Origin: Raffaelea ambrosiae
Taxonomy: Eukaryota > Ascomycota > Sordariomycetes > Ophiostomatales > Ophiostomataceae
Length of the DNA: 64,000 nt
Assembly: GCA_002778195.1 (NCBI GenBank)
Contig: PCDI01000001.1
Coordinates: 1,748,939 to 1,812,938, forward strand
Direction of reading: 5' to 3'
The notes below the pieces were generated by a model. It was not told where the DNA came from. It made no database searches and was given only the letters and a program-made list of their open reading frames with translations. The position numbers and the translations under genes are program-made. Positions 24,601-37,170 of the stretch are shown here, piece by piece (within the stretch, counting starts at the first letter, position 1; every line of letters begins with the position of its first letter).

Positions 24601-26256
24601 TGGAGAACATACTAATAGTAACTACTCGAAGAAAAAAAAAGAAGAAGAAAAAAAACGCCAGAGACGGCAACTCTGTGTGGTGATCTGGCGGTCGAGTAAC
24701 TACTTTGTAACTACTATGGCTTGTAGGCCATGTCTTTCCACTTCACCCCCTGTCCTATTTTGCTTGGCAAGCGCTCTCGCCTTGCCAAAGACCCCCCGGG
24801 GCGGTCGATCTCTCTCTCTCCCACCACAAGCAGGCAACGACACGAGGCACGACGGGCTTTGGGGGCACATGTTTGTGAAAAAGAACACCCCAAAAACAAA
24901 ACAGGAATAAAATCAAACCAAAGGTCTCACCTGACCAACACACCCCCACAATCTTGGTGGCGGTTACCCCTGACTAGGTCGTTCCCCCCAACTGGAACCA
25001 AAATCTGGATAGTGGTTGTCGACAAAGTTGTTGTGGACTCCAGAGCGGCGGCGTAAGTTTGTTCACATTCCCACATTATCCCGAGCTTCACCCATGTTCT
25101 CGGTGTAAGGCATTGTGGCCAATGCTTAATACAGCCACGTATGTTTTTGCTGTTATGCCAGACCTGTAGCGACGCGATGATGCATGGTATCTCTCTGTCC
25201 ACAACCAGGGAAGCCATGTATTTGAGACCTGAGGCCTTGTCTCAGAACTCAACAGGCCAGCGTCCAGCAAACCAGATGCCCCATAACTGGATAGGGGGAT
25301 TCGGTTGGCAATGCACCACGATCCTACTTTCGTATGCATAGTCCTTGCTGTCTTGCCGGTATTTGCATGTGTAGGATTCCCCCTTGCGAAAATACACGGT
25401 ACCAGAGGAAAGCCAGCAGTTGTGTGTTGTGACGGCAAGAGACTTCCAACTAATTGGCAGATGCTGTTGTAAAGTCTCTTTGTTGATAGACCATCAAGCA
25501 AACAGTCCGCTCTGCTGTCGACGTTGGCTCTGATTCTATTTTTTTTTTTTTTTTGACGTTGCTAGTTTCTGCGGTTGGCAGCAAAAGAAACCTCCTTTAA
25601 ACCAGGGATGATATATTTGCATTGAAGGCCACACGTTCGTTCGGTTGAGGAAAGGAGATACTAACAGCTTATGCTGTTTTCTTTCCCGCGTACTTCCTTT
25701 CTGTTTTAGACTCGTTGCCTTGTCCATTTTGTCTTGATACTTTGTAGGTTTGCTTTCGATTCGGTTCTAGTATGAAAACATGTTGTCTCGATAGTCAAAA
25801 TAGAACCGCAATTGCCACTGGGTTCGCTCACATTGCTATATTCTAGTATACAATTACACGGGTAAATAAAAGCCCACCCTCCCCCATATAATATTCCAGC
25901 GACCCTTCCCACCCCCCCTAAACTGTGGTGATATTTGTTGTTACAAGAGACCTCCCCGGAGAGGAATAGAAATATGTCTGGCCTGGGAAGAACACAGCAG
26001 GGAACATAACAACGAAATGTGTGACCTGAAAAGAAGAAGAAGAAAAAAAACTCCAGAAAAAAAAAGGGAAAGAATGAACGAAACCAAAAAGTACCCGCAA
26101 AGTCCACCCCAGACGCATATTACAGAGAAACAGAGAATGATGATGACAGGCGGGGTTTCCGGCCTGCCGCTGCCGCCGCCGCCGTGCTCGACTCCCCCCG
26201 CCGCTGCCGCCGCTGCCGCTGCCGCCGCCGCCGCCGCGGCCCACGGCTTCTGACAC
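18670..26256. other. Gene desert of 7.6 kb upstream of the homeobox gene
   Basis: From 18670 to about 20000 the sequence is strongly purine/pyrimidine-biased and looks like a long 5' leader. Beyond that it is patchy, with homopolymers (T-runs near 20391-20406 and 25540-25555) and scattered TACTATGTA-type motifs. Open frames of 150-300 codons occur but overlap on both strands, have low-complexity or composition-driven sequence and show no family resemblance. I call no gene here. Long regulatory DNA or noncoding transcripts are possible. Confidence 0.5.
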
Positions 26257-27561
26257 CTATGTGTGAGCACTGCTGCGTGCCCGCTTGCGTGCGCTGCCCT
26301 GGGATGGCGGGTACATTTTGTCGTCGCGTTCGCGCTTGAGCTTCTCGTCCAAGACGCGGGCTGAGGGGGTAGAGTTAGCCAGATGCACGGAGCGAGCAAG
26401 AGAGCGAGCGAAGCGAGGAAGCAAAAAAACAAAAAAAAAAACGTACTGAGAACATCGTAACTGAACTGGGGGAACTCCAAGCACAGGGACTGGAACTCCT
26501 TCTCGGCCTCGGCACGGAGGGTGTGGCTGCGGGTGGCCCAGAACTTGGCGACCGGGCGGCGGACGACGGTGTCGTCGGTCGGGGTGTACTGGTAGACGTA
26601 GCGGGCGAACTCGATCTCGCCCTTGGCGGTGCTGTTGACGCAGTGGATCTTGGACGAGGCGAGGGTCTGGAGGGCGGGCATCTCGAACGTGCCGGCCAGG
26701 GTGTAGATGCGGGCGTGCTTGAGCAGCTGGGCGCCGGTCTCGTCGACGTCGGGTTGGGACGGGTCCTCCTCGAGCTGGTGGGCGTGGCCGACAAGCTTGC
26801 GGGGGAAGTACTCGCCGGTGTAGAGGTACTCGAGGAAGCAGCCGACGGCGTCGACGTGCTCTTGGCTGAGGTCGATTTTGCGGTCCTATGTTGCCGTGAA
26901 CAACAAGAAGATACGGTTCGTGTCAGTCCTCTCTGCCTTTATATTTTTTTTTTTTTGTTTTCTTGTTCCTCTTCGCCTCGCTCGTGCTTGTGGTCTCCTC
27001 TTCCCCTCTTCTTCTTTTGCTCCCGCCGCCCTTCCTTTTGTTCCTTCTGCTTCTTCCGCTTCTTCTGTTTCTCTCGTCTTTCCCTTTCTTTCGTTGTTCG
27101 TCTCGGCTCTGCCCCGCGTGCTCTCCTCGTATGTCTCCGGTCGCCCCCTCCGCCAAATTGGACTGCCGCTCCCACTTCATTCGGGGTGGGGGGGGGGGGG
27201 GGGGGGGACAACTCACACTATCCTCCGTAAACTTGGAAACCAGTCTCGCAAAGTACGGGCTCTGCTCCAGCAGCGCCTGGTGCGCCGACAGCACCACCCT
27301 CTCTTTAGATTCTCCGCTCACCACCAGCGACACAATCGGACTCGACAGGTAGCTGACAAACCCCTTGGGCTTCTTGTCTTCTGCCTTGTCTGCCTCGGCC
27401 GTCTCGGCCAGTGCCTCTGTGTTCTTCCCCTCTGTCGCTCCGTCCTCAGCCGTTGCTGCTGGTGCCTCCTCCTCCTGTGTCTCGAGAGCTTCGCTCATGT
27501 CAACGTCCGTGCCAGCAGTCGCCTCCTCGGCGACGTCGTCCTGAAAGGCGGCGTCAGACAT
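26257..27561 (-). CDS. BTB/POZ domain protein
   Basis: Three exons: 27217-27561, 26447-26885, 26257-26360; 295 aa. An acidic, Ala/Glu-rich N-terminus (about 70 residues) leads into a BTB fold: FVSYLSSPIVSLVVSGES, then VVLSAHQALLEQSPYFARLV, then after the intron DRKIDLSQEHVDAVGCFLEY LYTGEY, and a BACK-like helical region with ARIYTLAGTFEMPALQTLA. The C-terminus is basic (SARKRARSSA). BTB modules mediate dimerisation or Cullin-3 recruitment; fungal proteins of this layout are common and mostly uncharacterised, so substrate or partner is unknown. Intron 1 contains a G-run of about 20 bases just inside the donor. Confidence 0.88.
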
Positions 27562-27947
27562 GGCTGTGTTTGTGCGTGCGTGCGTTTATAACCCGTATTC
27601 GTGTGTGAGAGACTCGGGCGGTATGTCGCAAATGGGAGGTTTGTCGTCGTTGTCGCAAACGGCACAAGATCAGCGCATCGTCGCAAAGCCGTGGGGTAGA
27701 GATGCTCGAAGATTAAGCTCGTGATAGAGCTGTAACAATGATGAATTTGGGTTCAATAAATAATACACAACAAAATAATCCAAAATGCAAAGGTGCGGAG
27801 TTGAGGGCAAAGAAAGAAGGCATTGGACAATGATTGAAAAGAGGCCATCGGAAAATCATACGGAAGCTGGCCCTGGGCAGCTCCCCAGCCCCTTCAATTT
27901 TTAAGCTTCTATCAAACTAGGGGGGTAGATTGGCCCAGGTACCGTTC
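27562..27947. other. Intergenic: BTB promoter side
   Basis: No gene supported. GC content falls along the region toward the AT-rich inverted-repeat element. Confidence 0.55.
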
Positions 27948-28312
27948 TAGATGCGCCCCAAATTTTGCTATTTGCGCGCCCTGATGAATAATTCGACCAC
28001 ACGTGATAACTAGCGGCACGTCTTTAGCACTATTAGACCCCGGTGAATATCAAGAAATACCGTTTTTGTTAATAGTAATAACAAAGACATTATTTATTTA
28101 TTTTTTTATATAACACATGTCCAAGTCGTGACTTTTTTATATATCATATTTTATATAAAATGCTGTTTTTTGACCAAGACAAAACTTGTTGATTGAACAG
28201 AGTTGCGGAGAGAGATGTAAAGACGAGGAACGCTTCGAATCTCATGTGGTTGTCACGTATGGTCGAGTTATTCGTAAGGCGCTCAAATAGCAATTTTGGG
28301 GCGCGCATTATA
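27948..28312. mobile_element. MITE-like element with about 60-bp terminal inverted repeats
   Basis: The left arm begins ATGCGCCCCAAATTTTGCTA (27951); the right arm, read on the minus strand from about 28310, begins ATGCGCGCCCCAAAATTGCT. They align over about 60 bp, through TCGACCACACGTGATAAC versus TCGACCATACGTGACAAC, at roughly 80% identity. Many differences are C/T transitions. The centre is very AT-rich and non-coding. A TA dinucleotide flanks each end, as expected for Tc1/mariner-type insertions. The size (about 365 bp), lack of coding capacity and long inverted repeats fit a miniature inverted-repeat element. Exact borders and superfamily are inferred. Confidence 0.7.
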
Positions 28313-28447
28313 ATGGCTTATATATATGCCAGAATATGCTCTCAAGCTGTCAGTGGACATCTGTGAAAACTCATACAGAAAAGAAACCAAAATACGGAAG
28401 CAAGGTCGCACAATGCACCAGCAGGCGCCGGATTGCAAACATATTTG

Positions 28448-29771
28448 TTATACACTCATCGCATGCTTCCTTCTCCGCCAGCCTGTTGTTGGTGGGGGTT
28501 TGTCCAGACGCAACGCCCACAGCATCCAGTCTTCCAGAGGCAGTAGGTTGAGCAAAAGTCGGTTCGACGCAAAAGACATCAATACGACCAGCATCGCCAC
28601 AAAGGCATCCAGGAAGTAGTGGTTGGCCGTGGCCACAATGGTGAGCAGAATCCACAGCGGGTAGAAGATGCCGAAAAGCAAGAAGCTGCATCTCACCCAC
28701 ATTGATCGCTCCTTGTACGCGGTGTGCACAGAAACGCCGGCGGGCAGAGATCCAGCATCTTCGTCTTGCTCGTAGTCTCCCGCCTGCGCCTCATAAGACG
28801 CCCGCACGTCACGCTCGTCGTCATCCCCATCAAAGAGGCAGTGTAGAGGCCCCTTGGCCGGATGCCTTTGCAGAAAGCCAGATTCAAAAACAAAAACACA
28901 GCCGATGCAAAACGCGTAGCCGAAGTGCATGCTGGGCAAGGAGGCCAGCTTGTTGACATACTGGCCGGCCATCCAGACGCTCTGGGCGTCTTCGGCATTG
29001 ACCGTGTCGACAAATCCAAACGCGGGCGGCATAAAGCGCGGGGGCATCGTCGGATAGAGCAAGGAAATAGAAAGCGCAAAGGCGTTACAGAGTGACATGG
29101 TACGGCGGACAGTAGCGAAGCGGTTGAACGTAGGGGAGTACCAATAGTAGAAAGCAATGAAGCTGGGGCGTCATTTGTTAGGGCAACCCACACGAACAAA
29201 ACAATGTCCGTAGTACAGAGAAGTAAACATACCCAACTGTTCCTGTAATATGAGTGAAGGAATAGCCACGGCTCAGAACGGTCAGCCAGAGACCCCGAAA
29301 GTCACCGTCGTCCGCACCTTCGAGGAACCACTGCTGAATTTGCCACTCGGCCCAGCGTGCGTTGCCGGTGATTGAATCCGTGCCTGAGATGAGTGCTTCG
29401 AGCTCGAGAATGGCCAGGCCGTGATTCTCGGCAGCATCCCACAGCTGTGTGGCAGCGCCGTACCATTTCTGGGCCAGAACGGAAGTCAGGCGGTAAAAGA
29501 AGAAGGTAAGGGCCCAGTAGAACATTTCGACCAAGAAGGGAAACTTGACCAAGATCCGGCTACGGTAGTGATGGGAAAAGCGAGACGAGCTCGGGGTCCG
29601 AACGGTCAAGATGCCAAAGAGGCGGCGGGCCTGGTTTGGCTGCTGTGCAGGCCGGCGGTGGTCCGCGCTGAGCATGATGGCCACTGGTGAGGAGAAGAAA
29701 CCATTAGAATCGGTCACTGAACGTGGGCCAGCTTCAGGGGGGTGGAGGGGGGGATTGTTTGCTGGAAACAC
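28448..29771 (-). CDS. PAP2-superfamily membrane enzyme (AUR1/IPC-synthase-like, PAP2_3)
   Basis: Two exons, 29233-29771 and 28448-29162; 417 aa from the first Met. Hydrophobic helices alternate with the signature LPSMHFGYAF (Ser-Met-His) and TANHYFLDAFVAML (His and Asp), the paired catalytic motifs of lipid phosphatases and inositol-phosphotransferases in this superfamily. FTHITGTVG, FYYWYSPTFN and FMPPAFGFVDT match the AUR1-type branch. An acidic, disordered insertion of about 45 residues sits between the two motifs. A lipid phosphoryl-transfer role in the endomembrane system is likely, but the substrate cannot be read. A second in-frame Met at about 29675 follows an acceptor-like CTCACCAG, so the true start could be there, giving about 385 aa. 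Confidence 0.82.
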
Positions 29772-32471
29772 GGACGTCGTTTGGAATCCATAGACCGGCC
29801 ATGGAATATGGAGTAGTGTTTCCGCCTAGTAAATAACATGGCAACGACGAGAATCGTGACAATAAGCTAAAGAGAGTATCACAGCTGACTGTCAGTACTC
29901 GTGTCACGCAAAAAAGGCGGAGGGTTGGAAGACGAAGGCACATCAAAACAAACATAGATTTCGACATCTATTGGGAACAATACGCACAATGGGCTCGGCA
30001 CCGTCGGACATCTTCCAGATGCGCCCACTGCGCCACGTTGAAGGCTGCTCATGTGTTTCTGCCATGGTACGAGAGAATTGTGGATGCGAGTATGGCTCTC
30101 TGGACTGCTTGTCGCCGCCTTGGAGGCAATATTGTCCGAGCCGAAACGAAGAAAAGCAAGTGTAATGGTGGGAACAGACAAGCCTTCTTGTAGCACGGCC
30201 GAGAAGAAGACGGAAAGACAAAATTTCAAAAAAGGAGCCTCTTCTATTTTTTGTCCTTCACACTCGGTGCCTGTCTGGCTCGATGTGGCGGCTATTTCAG
30301 GATAAACGCATCCGGCTCTGTCGAAGTCGTTCTCGCGAGACACCAGATACGCTGAAAGGCAAGGAGGAATTGCGACCAGCAGTTGAAACAAAGAAAATAA
30401 GAAAGCATTGCAAAAGAAAAAAAATTGACAGTTAGGAATGGAGGAGGAGTCGAAGAAAGATGAGGGATACAAACTGCAAGCACACATCGATAGACCGGAC
30501 ACTGGGATCGGCCACTTAAGAGAGGCTTGAATCCAGGTTATGGGGCAGATGGGCACCCAGGAGCCAAGCCATATAGCAAAGAAAATTAGTCAAGCAGATG
30601 CATCAGAACCGTGTAAGCTAACCCCTTCTTCTTTCCGGGGGTAAATACGTATACGAGTACGTTCGGCTTGGTCTGTTCCCTGGATTTGTAACGGGAGTCT
30701 TACATACCCGTGGTGGACTCATTCTTTTCGTTGGTCTCCATTCACAAATTTCCTTCAACACCACGGGGCTATACGCCATTCAGTGTCTGGCCCTTTGCGG
30801 CCTGCGCAAAGACAGGCCCGGGCCACGACGGTATGTTCCTATTGTGCATTTTCCAGCGCCTACAGAGACTGGGGACCATGTGCAGCTATTTCTGCGAACC
30901 ATTCCATTGGGTTTTGTTTTTGAATAGAATGTTCGATTCAAGAAGAAGAAAAAATAAGAAGCGTTCTCAATGTTTTGAGATCAGCTTCGTCCGAGTAGGG
31001 TCGCGGCTACGGATCACTGAGTCTTTGAATCCCCCGACATCATTCTGTGTACACTTGCTCCGCGCAAAAGTCAAAAAGGGATATACCGGAAGGAGATGAT
31101 CGTCTCTTTTAACTTGCACAGTATTCCACAGTAGCTCCTATAGAGTTCAGAAGAAGGACCCGAGCGATCCGCAGAGCCCACAGATACAGAAGGTGCCAGA
31201 CACAACTGCGCCGCGTGTAGACCTGCAAAGTCGTCGTCATTTCCTCGCACTAGCTGTTGTCGAACGCACACGAAGGAGACCACGTCATAAGAAATGGCGG
31301 AGAGTTGACGCAATCACAGCTCCGACGGTAAGACACAGAGCAGGTTTACAACCCCCATCTTATGCTTGTACAATGCAAAATGCCAAGCAGGAGGTAGCAT
31401 CATGCTTGAAGTCCAGAGCAGCGTAGGAAACACAGCGCTATGCCACTTGTGGCAATTGCTTTGCGAGCGCCAGAGCGAGTTTGCTGCCTCCGCTTTAACT
31501 CCATGCTATCTCAAGTCGTGGTCTCATGCTTCTCTTCGCCTTCATGCCGTCTTGCTGCGCAACTTGGACAGTGGGGTACACCACGAACCATACAAGGCAA
31601 GAGAATATCCCCAAGATACCCTCGTTCTTTCAGATACAAGAAACGCGCACCTTGGCAGTCGATGTAATGCTGGGACCGGTATCCTCATTCGGTAATCACC
31701 CGTCGCAGATCTCCGTGAGTCCGAGCACAAGTCCGACGGAATGGCCAGTCTACGGGCGGGCGCTGGAGATTACGGAGCCGACCGATTTATACGGGTGCCT
31801 AGACTTATACGCGTAACCGTAAACCGTAACAGGCAGGCAGCCCCATGTTCCTCGGGCTGGCACACGACGACTAGGAAGAAAGGAACGAACACTTTTTCAT
31901 TTCTGGGTTGCTTTTTTGTTCGTCCTGTTGCTCGAATTGGACCTAGACAGCTGCCCGAGGAGTGTCAGAAACCCTAGTATCTTTCAATTTTAAGTGACAG
32001 GCTGTCACTACAAGTATTGCTTTTGCAATTTGACTTGGCCAATCTTGCCCTGCTTGTGATATTCCTTTTGTTTGCCTCTCTATGTACCAAAACGTGTGTA
32101 AGAAAAAAAAAAAAAAACAGACAAAAGAAAAACAAAGAAAAACAAAGAAAAAAAAACAAAAAAAAACAAATAAACAGGAGTTCCCATTCAACACCAACGC
32201 TGCAAGGACCGGGCTCGGAACGACACAAGGAAAAAAAAAGGATAGTGCAGTGGCAACTAGTAGGGGACGTAGCCTTCACGAAGAACCACCGCCCTCGAGT
32301 GAGGGACACCAGCAATGGGGATGTTTTTGTCTGTCTCGTCGCCTGGCTTCGTCTTCCTCCTTTGTATTTTTTTTTTGTTTTTTTTTTGGCTGCCATGCTC
32401 GTCTCTTTTTTGCTTTAGTACTTTGTCTTTTTGTCTCTTCGGAAGGAGAATGAATCCCACCTTCCCCTTCT
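29772..32471. other. Intergenic 2.7 kb with no supported gene
   Basis: It lies upstream of the PAP2-like gene and downstream of nudF. A minus-strand open frame at 29879-30556 is Ser/Phe/Pro-rich without family features. An A-rich block (AAACAAAGA-type repeats) lies at about 32104-32175. An unannotated 5' exon of the PAP2 gene near 29980-30065 is possible: an ATG-started stretch there ends at a GTGCGT donor. Confidence 0.45.
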
Positions 32472-34069
32472 TCAATTGGCAAATATCCTCAACTTCAGGT
32501 CTACGCCGCCTGTGGCAATGAGACACCGCATCTGTAGCTCGCCGGCTCCGCCTCCTGCTGCTCCCGTCTTGCTGCCGTTCGTTGCTCCGTTGCTCTCCGA
32601 GCCGTTTGCTCCACCCGCGGCGCCCTCGGCCGCAATGCTCGTCGGTGGCGGCGGCGCCCACCGTAGACACGTCACAAATCGCTCGTGGGCCTCCACGACG
32701 CGCACGCACTTGCCGTCCTGGCTCAAGTCCCAGCAGCGCAGCGTCTTGTCGTCCGACACCGACAGCAGGTACTTGCCGCCGGGGTGGAACGCGAGCGCCC
32801 GCACCCAGTTGTCGTGGCCCACGAGCGTGCGCACGCACGCGCCGCGCGCGTCCCACAGGCGGATGGTCTTGTCGCGCGAGCCCGTGGCCGCATACTCGGC
32901 GGCGCTGGTGGGCGGCGGGGCCCGTTTCAGGCCCAGCATCTGGGCAAAGTAGCGGTACGACGTCGGCGGTGCCAGCGCGCAGCACTCGTTGAAGTGTTCG
33001 TGGCCGATCATGGTGGCCTTGGCCTCGGCGCGGGGCGACGAGATGTCCCAGAGGCGGGCGGTCATGTCGTCGCCGGTGGAGAGGAGGAAGCGGCCGTCGA
33101 ACGAGGGCGCCACGTCGCGCACCCAGGCCGAGTGGCCCTGCAGCGTCTGCAGGCAGTAGCCCGTCGCGACGTCCCAGATCTTGAGCGTGTGGTCGCGGCT
33201 GGCGCTGACCAGCAGGTTGCCGGTCGACGGGATGAACCGCACGGCACTCACGCTGTGGTCGTGGCCCGCCAGCGTGCGGATGTTCTTGTACTCGTCCAGC
33301 GGGTCCCACAGCTTGATCGTCAGGTCGGAGCTGCACGACGCCAGCAGAATGTTGCCCCGCGGCCCGCCAAAGTCGACGTCCGACACCGCCCGCGTGTGGC
33401 CCTTGACGGTCCGCTCCAGCTCGCCCACCTCCCAGTCCCATATCTTGATCGTGTAGTCGTCGGATCCGGTGGCGACGGAGGAAAAGACGGGGTGGAAGGC
33501 GATGCAGTTGATGGTGTTGCGGTGCGACTCGAGCGTGTACCGTGGTGGTGCCTTGGGCAGCCAGGACGCCGGGTCTTTGTTGCGCTTGGAGAGGGAGTCG
33601 GGTGTCAAGCTGTCGAGCTCGGATTGGAGTGCTGTATTTCGGGATTCCAGATCAAAGATCTACAGAGAGAGAGAGAGATGTTAGAAGACAAAGCACCCAG
33701 AGGGCAACCACACAAAAGAGAAACAAAAACAAAAAAAAAAATGAAGAGGACGACTGGCCTGACCTTCTTCTGTAACCGGACGACGCTGGTCCATTTCTTC
33801 TCCAGGAACGTCTCGTACTTCTTCGTTATGGCCTTGTCAAATGCCTCTTCGCTCAGCTGTGATTCTTTCCGCAGGGCGGCAGCTGATTCTGGCAGCCCGT
33901 TCGCTTCAAAGTATGCAATGATCGACTTGTGCCTGTTCCCGCCCGGGTTAGAACACACACACGACACACATGCCTGCGCAAACGGCCGGCACTTGCATCG
34001 CCAAATGTCCGGAAAAGGCACTGCTACCTACAGCTCCTCTGCTTGCCGGTTGGATAGTGCGTGGGCCAT
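32472..34069 (-). CDS. nudF: Nuclear distribution protein NudF / PAC1 (LIS1 homologue)
   Basis: Three exons: 34032-34069, 33764-33932, 32472-33659; 464 aa, close to the usual length for fungal NudF. Order of elements: LisH dimerisation motif (RQAEELHKSIIAYFEANGL, residues 8-27), a coiled coil near residues 60-85 (VRLQKKIFDLESRN), then seven WD40 repeats ending LLATGG-like and IFAN. GH and WD dipeptides are visible in most blades (IKIWDWE, IKLWDPL, LKIWDVA, ARLWDIS, IRLWDAR, LRCWDLS). NudF binds dynein with NudE and drives nuclear migration and hyphal growth. An extra loop in the seventh repeat is rich in Gly, Ala and Ser. The first exon codes only 12 full codons, so the start depends on the short ATG exon at 34067-34069, supported by the conserved MAHALSNRQAEEL start. 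Confidence 0.95.
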
Positions 34070-37000
34070 TGCTGCAGTTTGCGCCGGCCCCGGCCCCTGT
34101 TGCTCGGTGTGCTCAGTTGCGTTTGCCGGTCCCGGGTCCGGTTTTGGTTCGTCGGCGCGTTCAGCGCAACCCCGAGGTGCTGTGGTGCGGTCAGGTCGTG
34201 TGAGAGCCCGGAGAGGCGGCGGGCGAATTCGGGCAACGCAGAACCAAGGAGTAGGAGGAGCAAGCAAACCCTAGAAAAGAACTGCCGGTTGTACAACCGT
34301 CGTCTGGTGGTATGCGACTAGAGAAGCGTTGAATTCGTTCCCCTCACATCAAACAAATGTTGACCGTTTGAGCCCCACCGAACACATGTGGTTTCATCAA
34401 CAGAGTCCCGAAATGACTAATCGCGGTTAGTCAGCATCCTCTTACACGCACCCGAGTTGCACGCTTCTGGTTTCCTGGTGATGCTGGCAACCCGGCTTTG
34501 TGTAGAATGCGGTGGAAGGGGTGACTTCTGGGAACAGTTGTAATTATATGAGAGCTGTGGCAGATGGGTGCCAAGGGTATAGCACTGTCTCGTTGGCGAA
34601 TGGTTGCATCGGCTGGTTATTCAATAGGGCAACGTCGCTGACAGCAACAAGAAGTATGAGAATTCACGGTGCCTCTTTCTGTGAATGTGAGTCCATATAT
34701 CTGGAACCGTATTTGTGTATTGTTTTCTAACTCTATTCCGCCGGCCAATTGCAATGATACGCCAATGTAGCCCTAATTCAGTAGCCAAAATTTGGAGACC
34801 TTGCAGCTTTCGACGAGTCATACAGAGACAAACCACGCCCGTGATCTAGATGTGAGATAGAAATGAATTCCAAGGTCGTCTATATTGTTTGCCTTGTGAG
34901 TCGCATTTGAAAAAAATTCACGCACAGATATTCTTTGTCCCACTTACCAGGCCAAGACAAGGTCTCCATGGAGAAACATGTAGGAGCAGACCAAATGTTT
35001 CGTCTGTTGCTGTATACAAAGATCAAAGAGGCTGAATTGCTTATTTTCGACAACCCGCAAATCAACGCCAGCTGACAGATTGGATTGGCTATGACGCGTT
35101 CTTAGAGAAGTCCCCGATTTCATACGGACATGTCGGTCCTTTCAAGTTCAGCTTCGCAAGTTCATCAAGACCACCCCTTTCTCCTTTTCCTAGTTTGCTT
35201 TTTTATGAGATGCAGCCGGCCTGCACGGCCATTGCGCCTGCACGACCATTGCCGGATGTGTAGAGAAAATGTCCCGTCGTTTGCATGCTTCCTCAGATCT
35301 TCAAAGGGGCGAAAAGGAGACTTTGAACAAAGAAGACAAAAGTACGAACACAAGTGAACAAAAAAAAAAAAAAAAAAAAACTTTACACCGCGCATATCCC
35401 GCACTCGTGGACAAAACAAGAAAGCCGAGAAAAGGCGTGTGGCTGTTTTGCAGCTAGTGAATGCCGTGTAAGTAAGCGACTTTGCTTCAAGGTCATCCAA
35501 GATTTCCATTGGTTTTTTTTTTGTCCGATGTGGCACCCGCCCGCGTGGAGATCAAAATACCGTCATGGCTAAAATGGGACGACGGGCGGAAAGCTTTCTG
35601 GACCTACTATGTAAGTGCACGGAGGAGAAGGACCTTGGCCACTACTGCAAGGGCCATTGATTACTGTTGAACCGGGCTTTTGCATGTTAACCCTGTTACT
35701 CACGGCCATCCTTTCTTTTGCTCAACCTCACCCAAAACAGCCCAACCAAGCCATTGCGTCGATCCCCGGAAACTGTTCCGCTTCGGCAGGCTGCAGCGCG
35801 AGGCACAGCACACCAGAGTAGGTTAGTCGGGGGAGCACCGGGTGCGCCTTGCGAAAATACAGTGGACCCTGGTTTAGCCTCATTTCTCTATGCGCCTCCC
35901 CTGGTTACTCTCTTCTGATGTCTAACTAGTTGACGTGAATCATTGCAGTCCTTTTTTTCGGCTTGTTTGCCATGCGGCTCTCTGCCTTGCTGCCTCGCTG
36001 TCATTTTTTTCTCTTTGTCTTTTTGTCGAACAATTTTAACATACTCTGCTGCTTGCCCCTTTTCTGGCACCCCTGTTTCTTGTCATCTCCACCGGCTTTC
36101 ATATTGTTGCAGTGCAGCTTCCACCCCGGCTTTCAGCCCAAGGCGTCCCACATTTTTGCTGGACATACAAGTACGTAACTACAAAGTAGTTAGCCAGTCG
36201 CTGGTTTTGTTGTATCTCGGGTTCCTCGTATCACCGTCTATCAAGCTGTTGTGATTATTGTTTTGTGTGGAAGTCCTGGAACAAGATAGGCACAATACAC
36301 ATAAAGGCATGCAAGGTGTGCTTGTTGTATCATCTAACTGACAGTACTTGAGCCACCGTGGATCACTTTACTGGCTCTCCTGGTGGTTCATGATGCCAGG
36401 TGTGCCTTGGTTTCTTTTTCCTTTTTCTCTGATGCTCACCGCATCTATCATATTACCATAAGATCGTACCCAATCATTCTCTTTCGGGTGCCACCCGGCC
36501 AACGGTCATGGGCTCCTTTGTCAAATTGCGTCGAACAGAATGGGCTGTGCACCAATAAAGCGCCGCACGTATTTTTCTGGCATTTGGATGTTAGTGCTGG
36601 GGGGGGGGGGGGTAAAGAGAAAGGCTAGAGGCTAGAACAACCGAGTCAAAATGTGAGTTGAACAGATGTGGGTTTCTGCAAGGCACAATTGTTTTTTCAC
36701 ATCGTCCCCTTTTTCATGGCCGGAGAGTCAACGGCCGACGCGTTCTTCATCTCGCGCTCTAATCCAAGTTGGGATACGCTCAAGGCTATTCGGTAGTCGG
36801 TGTCTGGGCGCATGGAGTGCTTGTCAACGACAACGCCTCGTTACGGGTCCAATCCCGGTTTGGCAGTGCATGATAGTGAGAGCAGCGCTTTTCCTTTCCG
36901 GATGTAGACAGTAGGCAGAACTTGGAGCTTCCCAATTGTCTACTGCGTTCTGATTTCTATCTGCTTGGCGAGATATAAATAAGACCAGCCGTTCCTTCAC

Positions 37001-37170
37001 TCTCGACCAAGTTTTCCATTTCGTCTCTTCATTCTCTACCCACCAGCCCTTTTCAGCCATTCCTTGTCACTCTTTTAGTTACTATATACATTTCTCTCTT
37101 TGAACGCTCTTTACAACCTGTTTTTTCTTCTTTTATACACGTCTCTCCAACTCTCTAACCCTTTTCCACA
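34070..37170. other. Intergenic 3.1 kb between nudF and the PLAC8 gene (divergent promoters)
   Basis: No supported gene. It contains an A-run of about 20 at 35360-35380, a G-run at 36600-36612 and TACTATGTA/AACTACAAAGTAGTT motifs at about 35603 and 36178. The last 150 bases before 37171 are CT-rich with TATATA at about 37084, a plausible core promoter and leader for the PLAC8 gene. Confidence 0.5.

Noticed and set aside
29879..30556. Minus-strand frame of 225 codons upstream of the PAP2-like gene
   Set aside because: Composition-driven sequence with no family features; at most part of an unannotated leader.
32685..34274. Long plus-strand frame opposite nudF (529 codons)
   Set aside because: Antisense shadow of a GC-rich gene; the minus strand carries the conserved WD40 protein.
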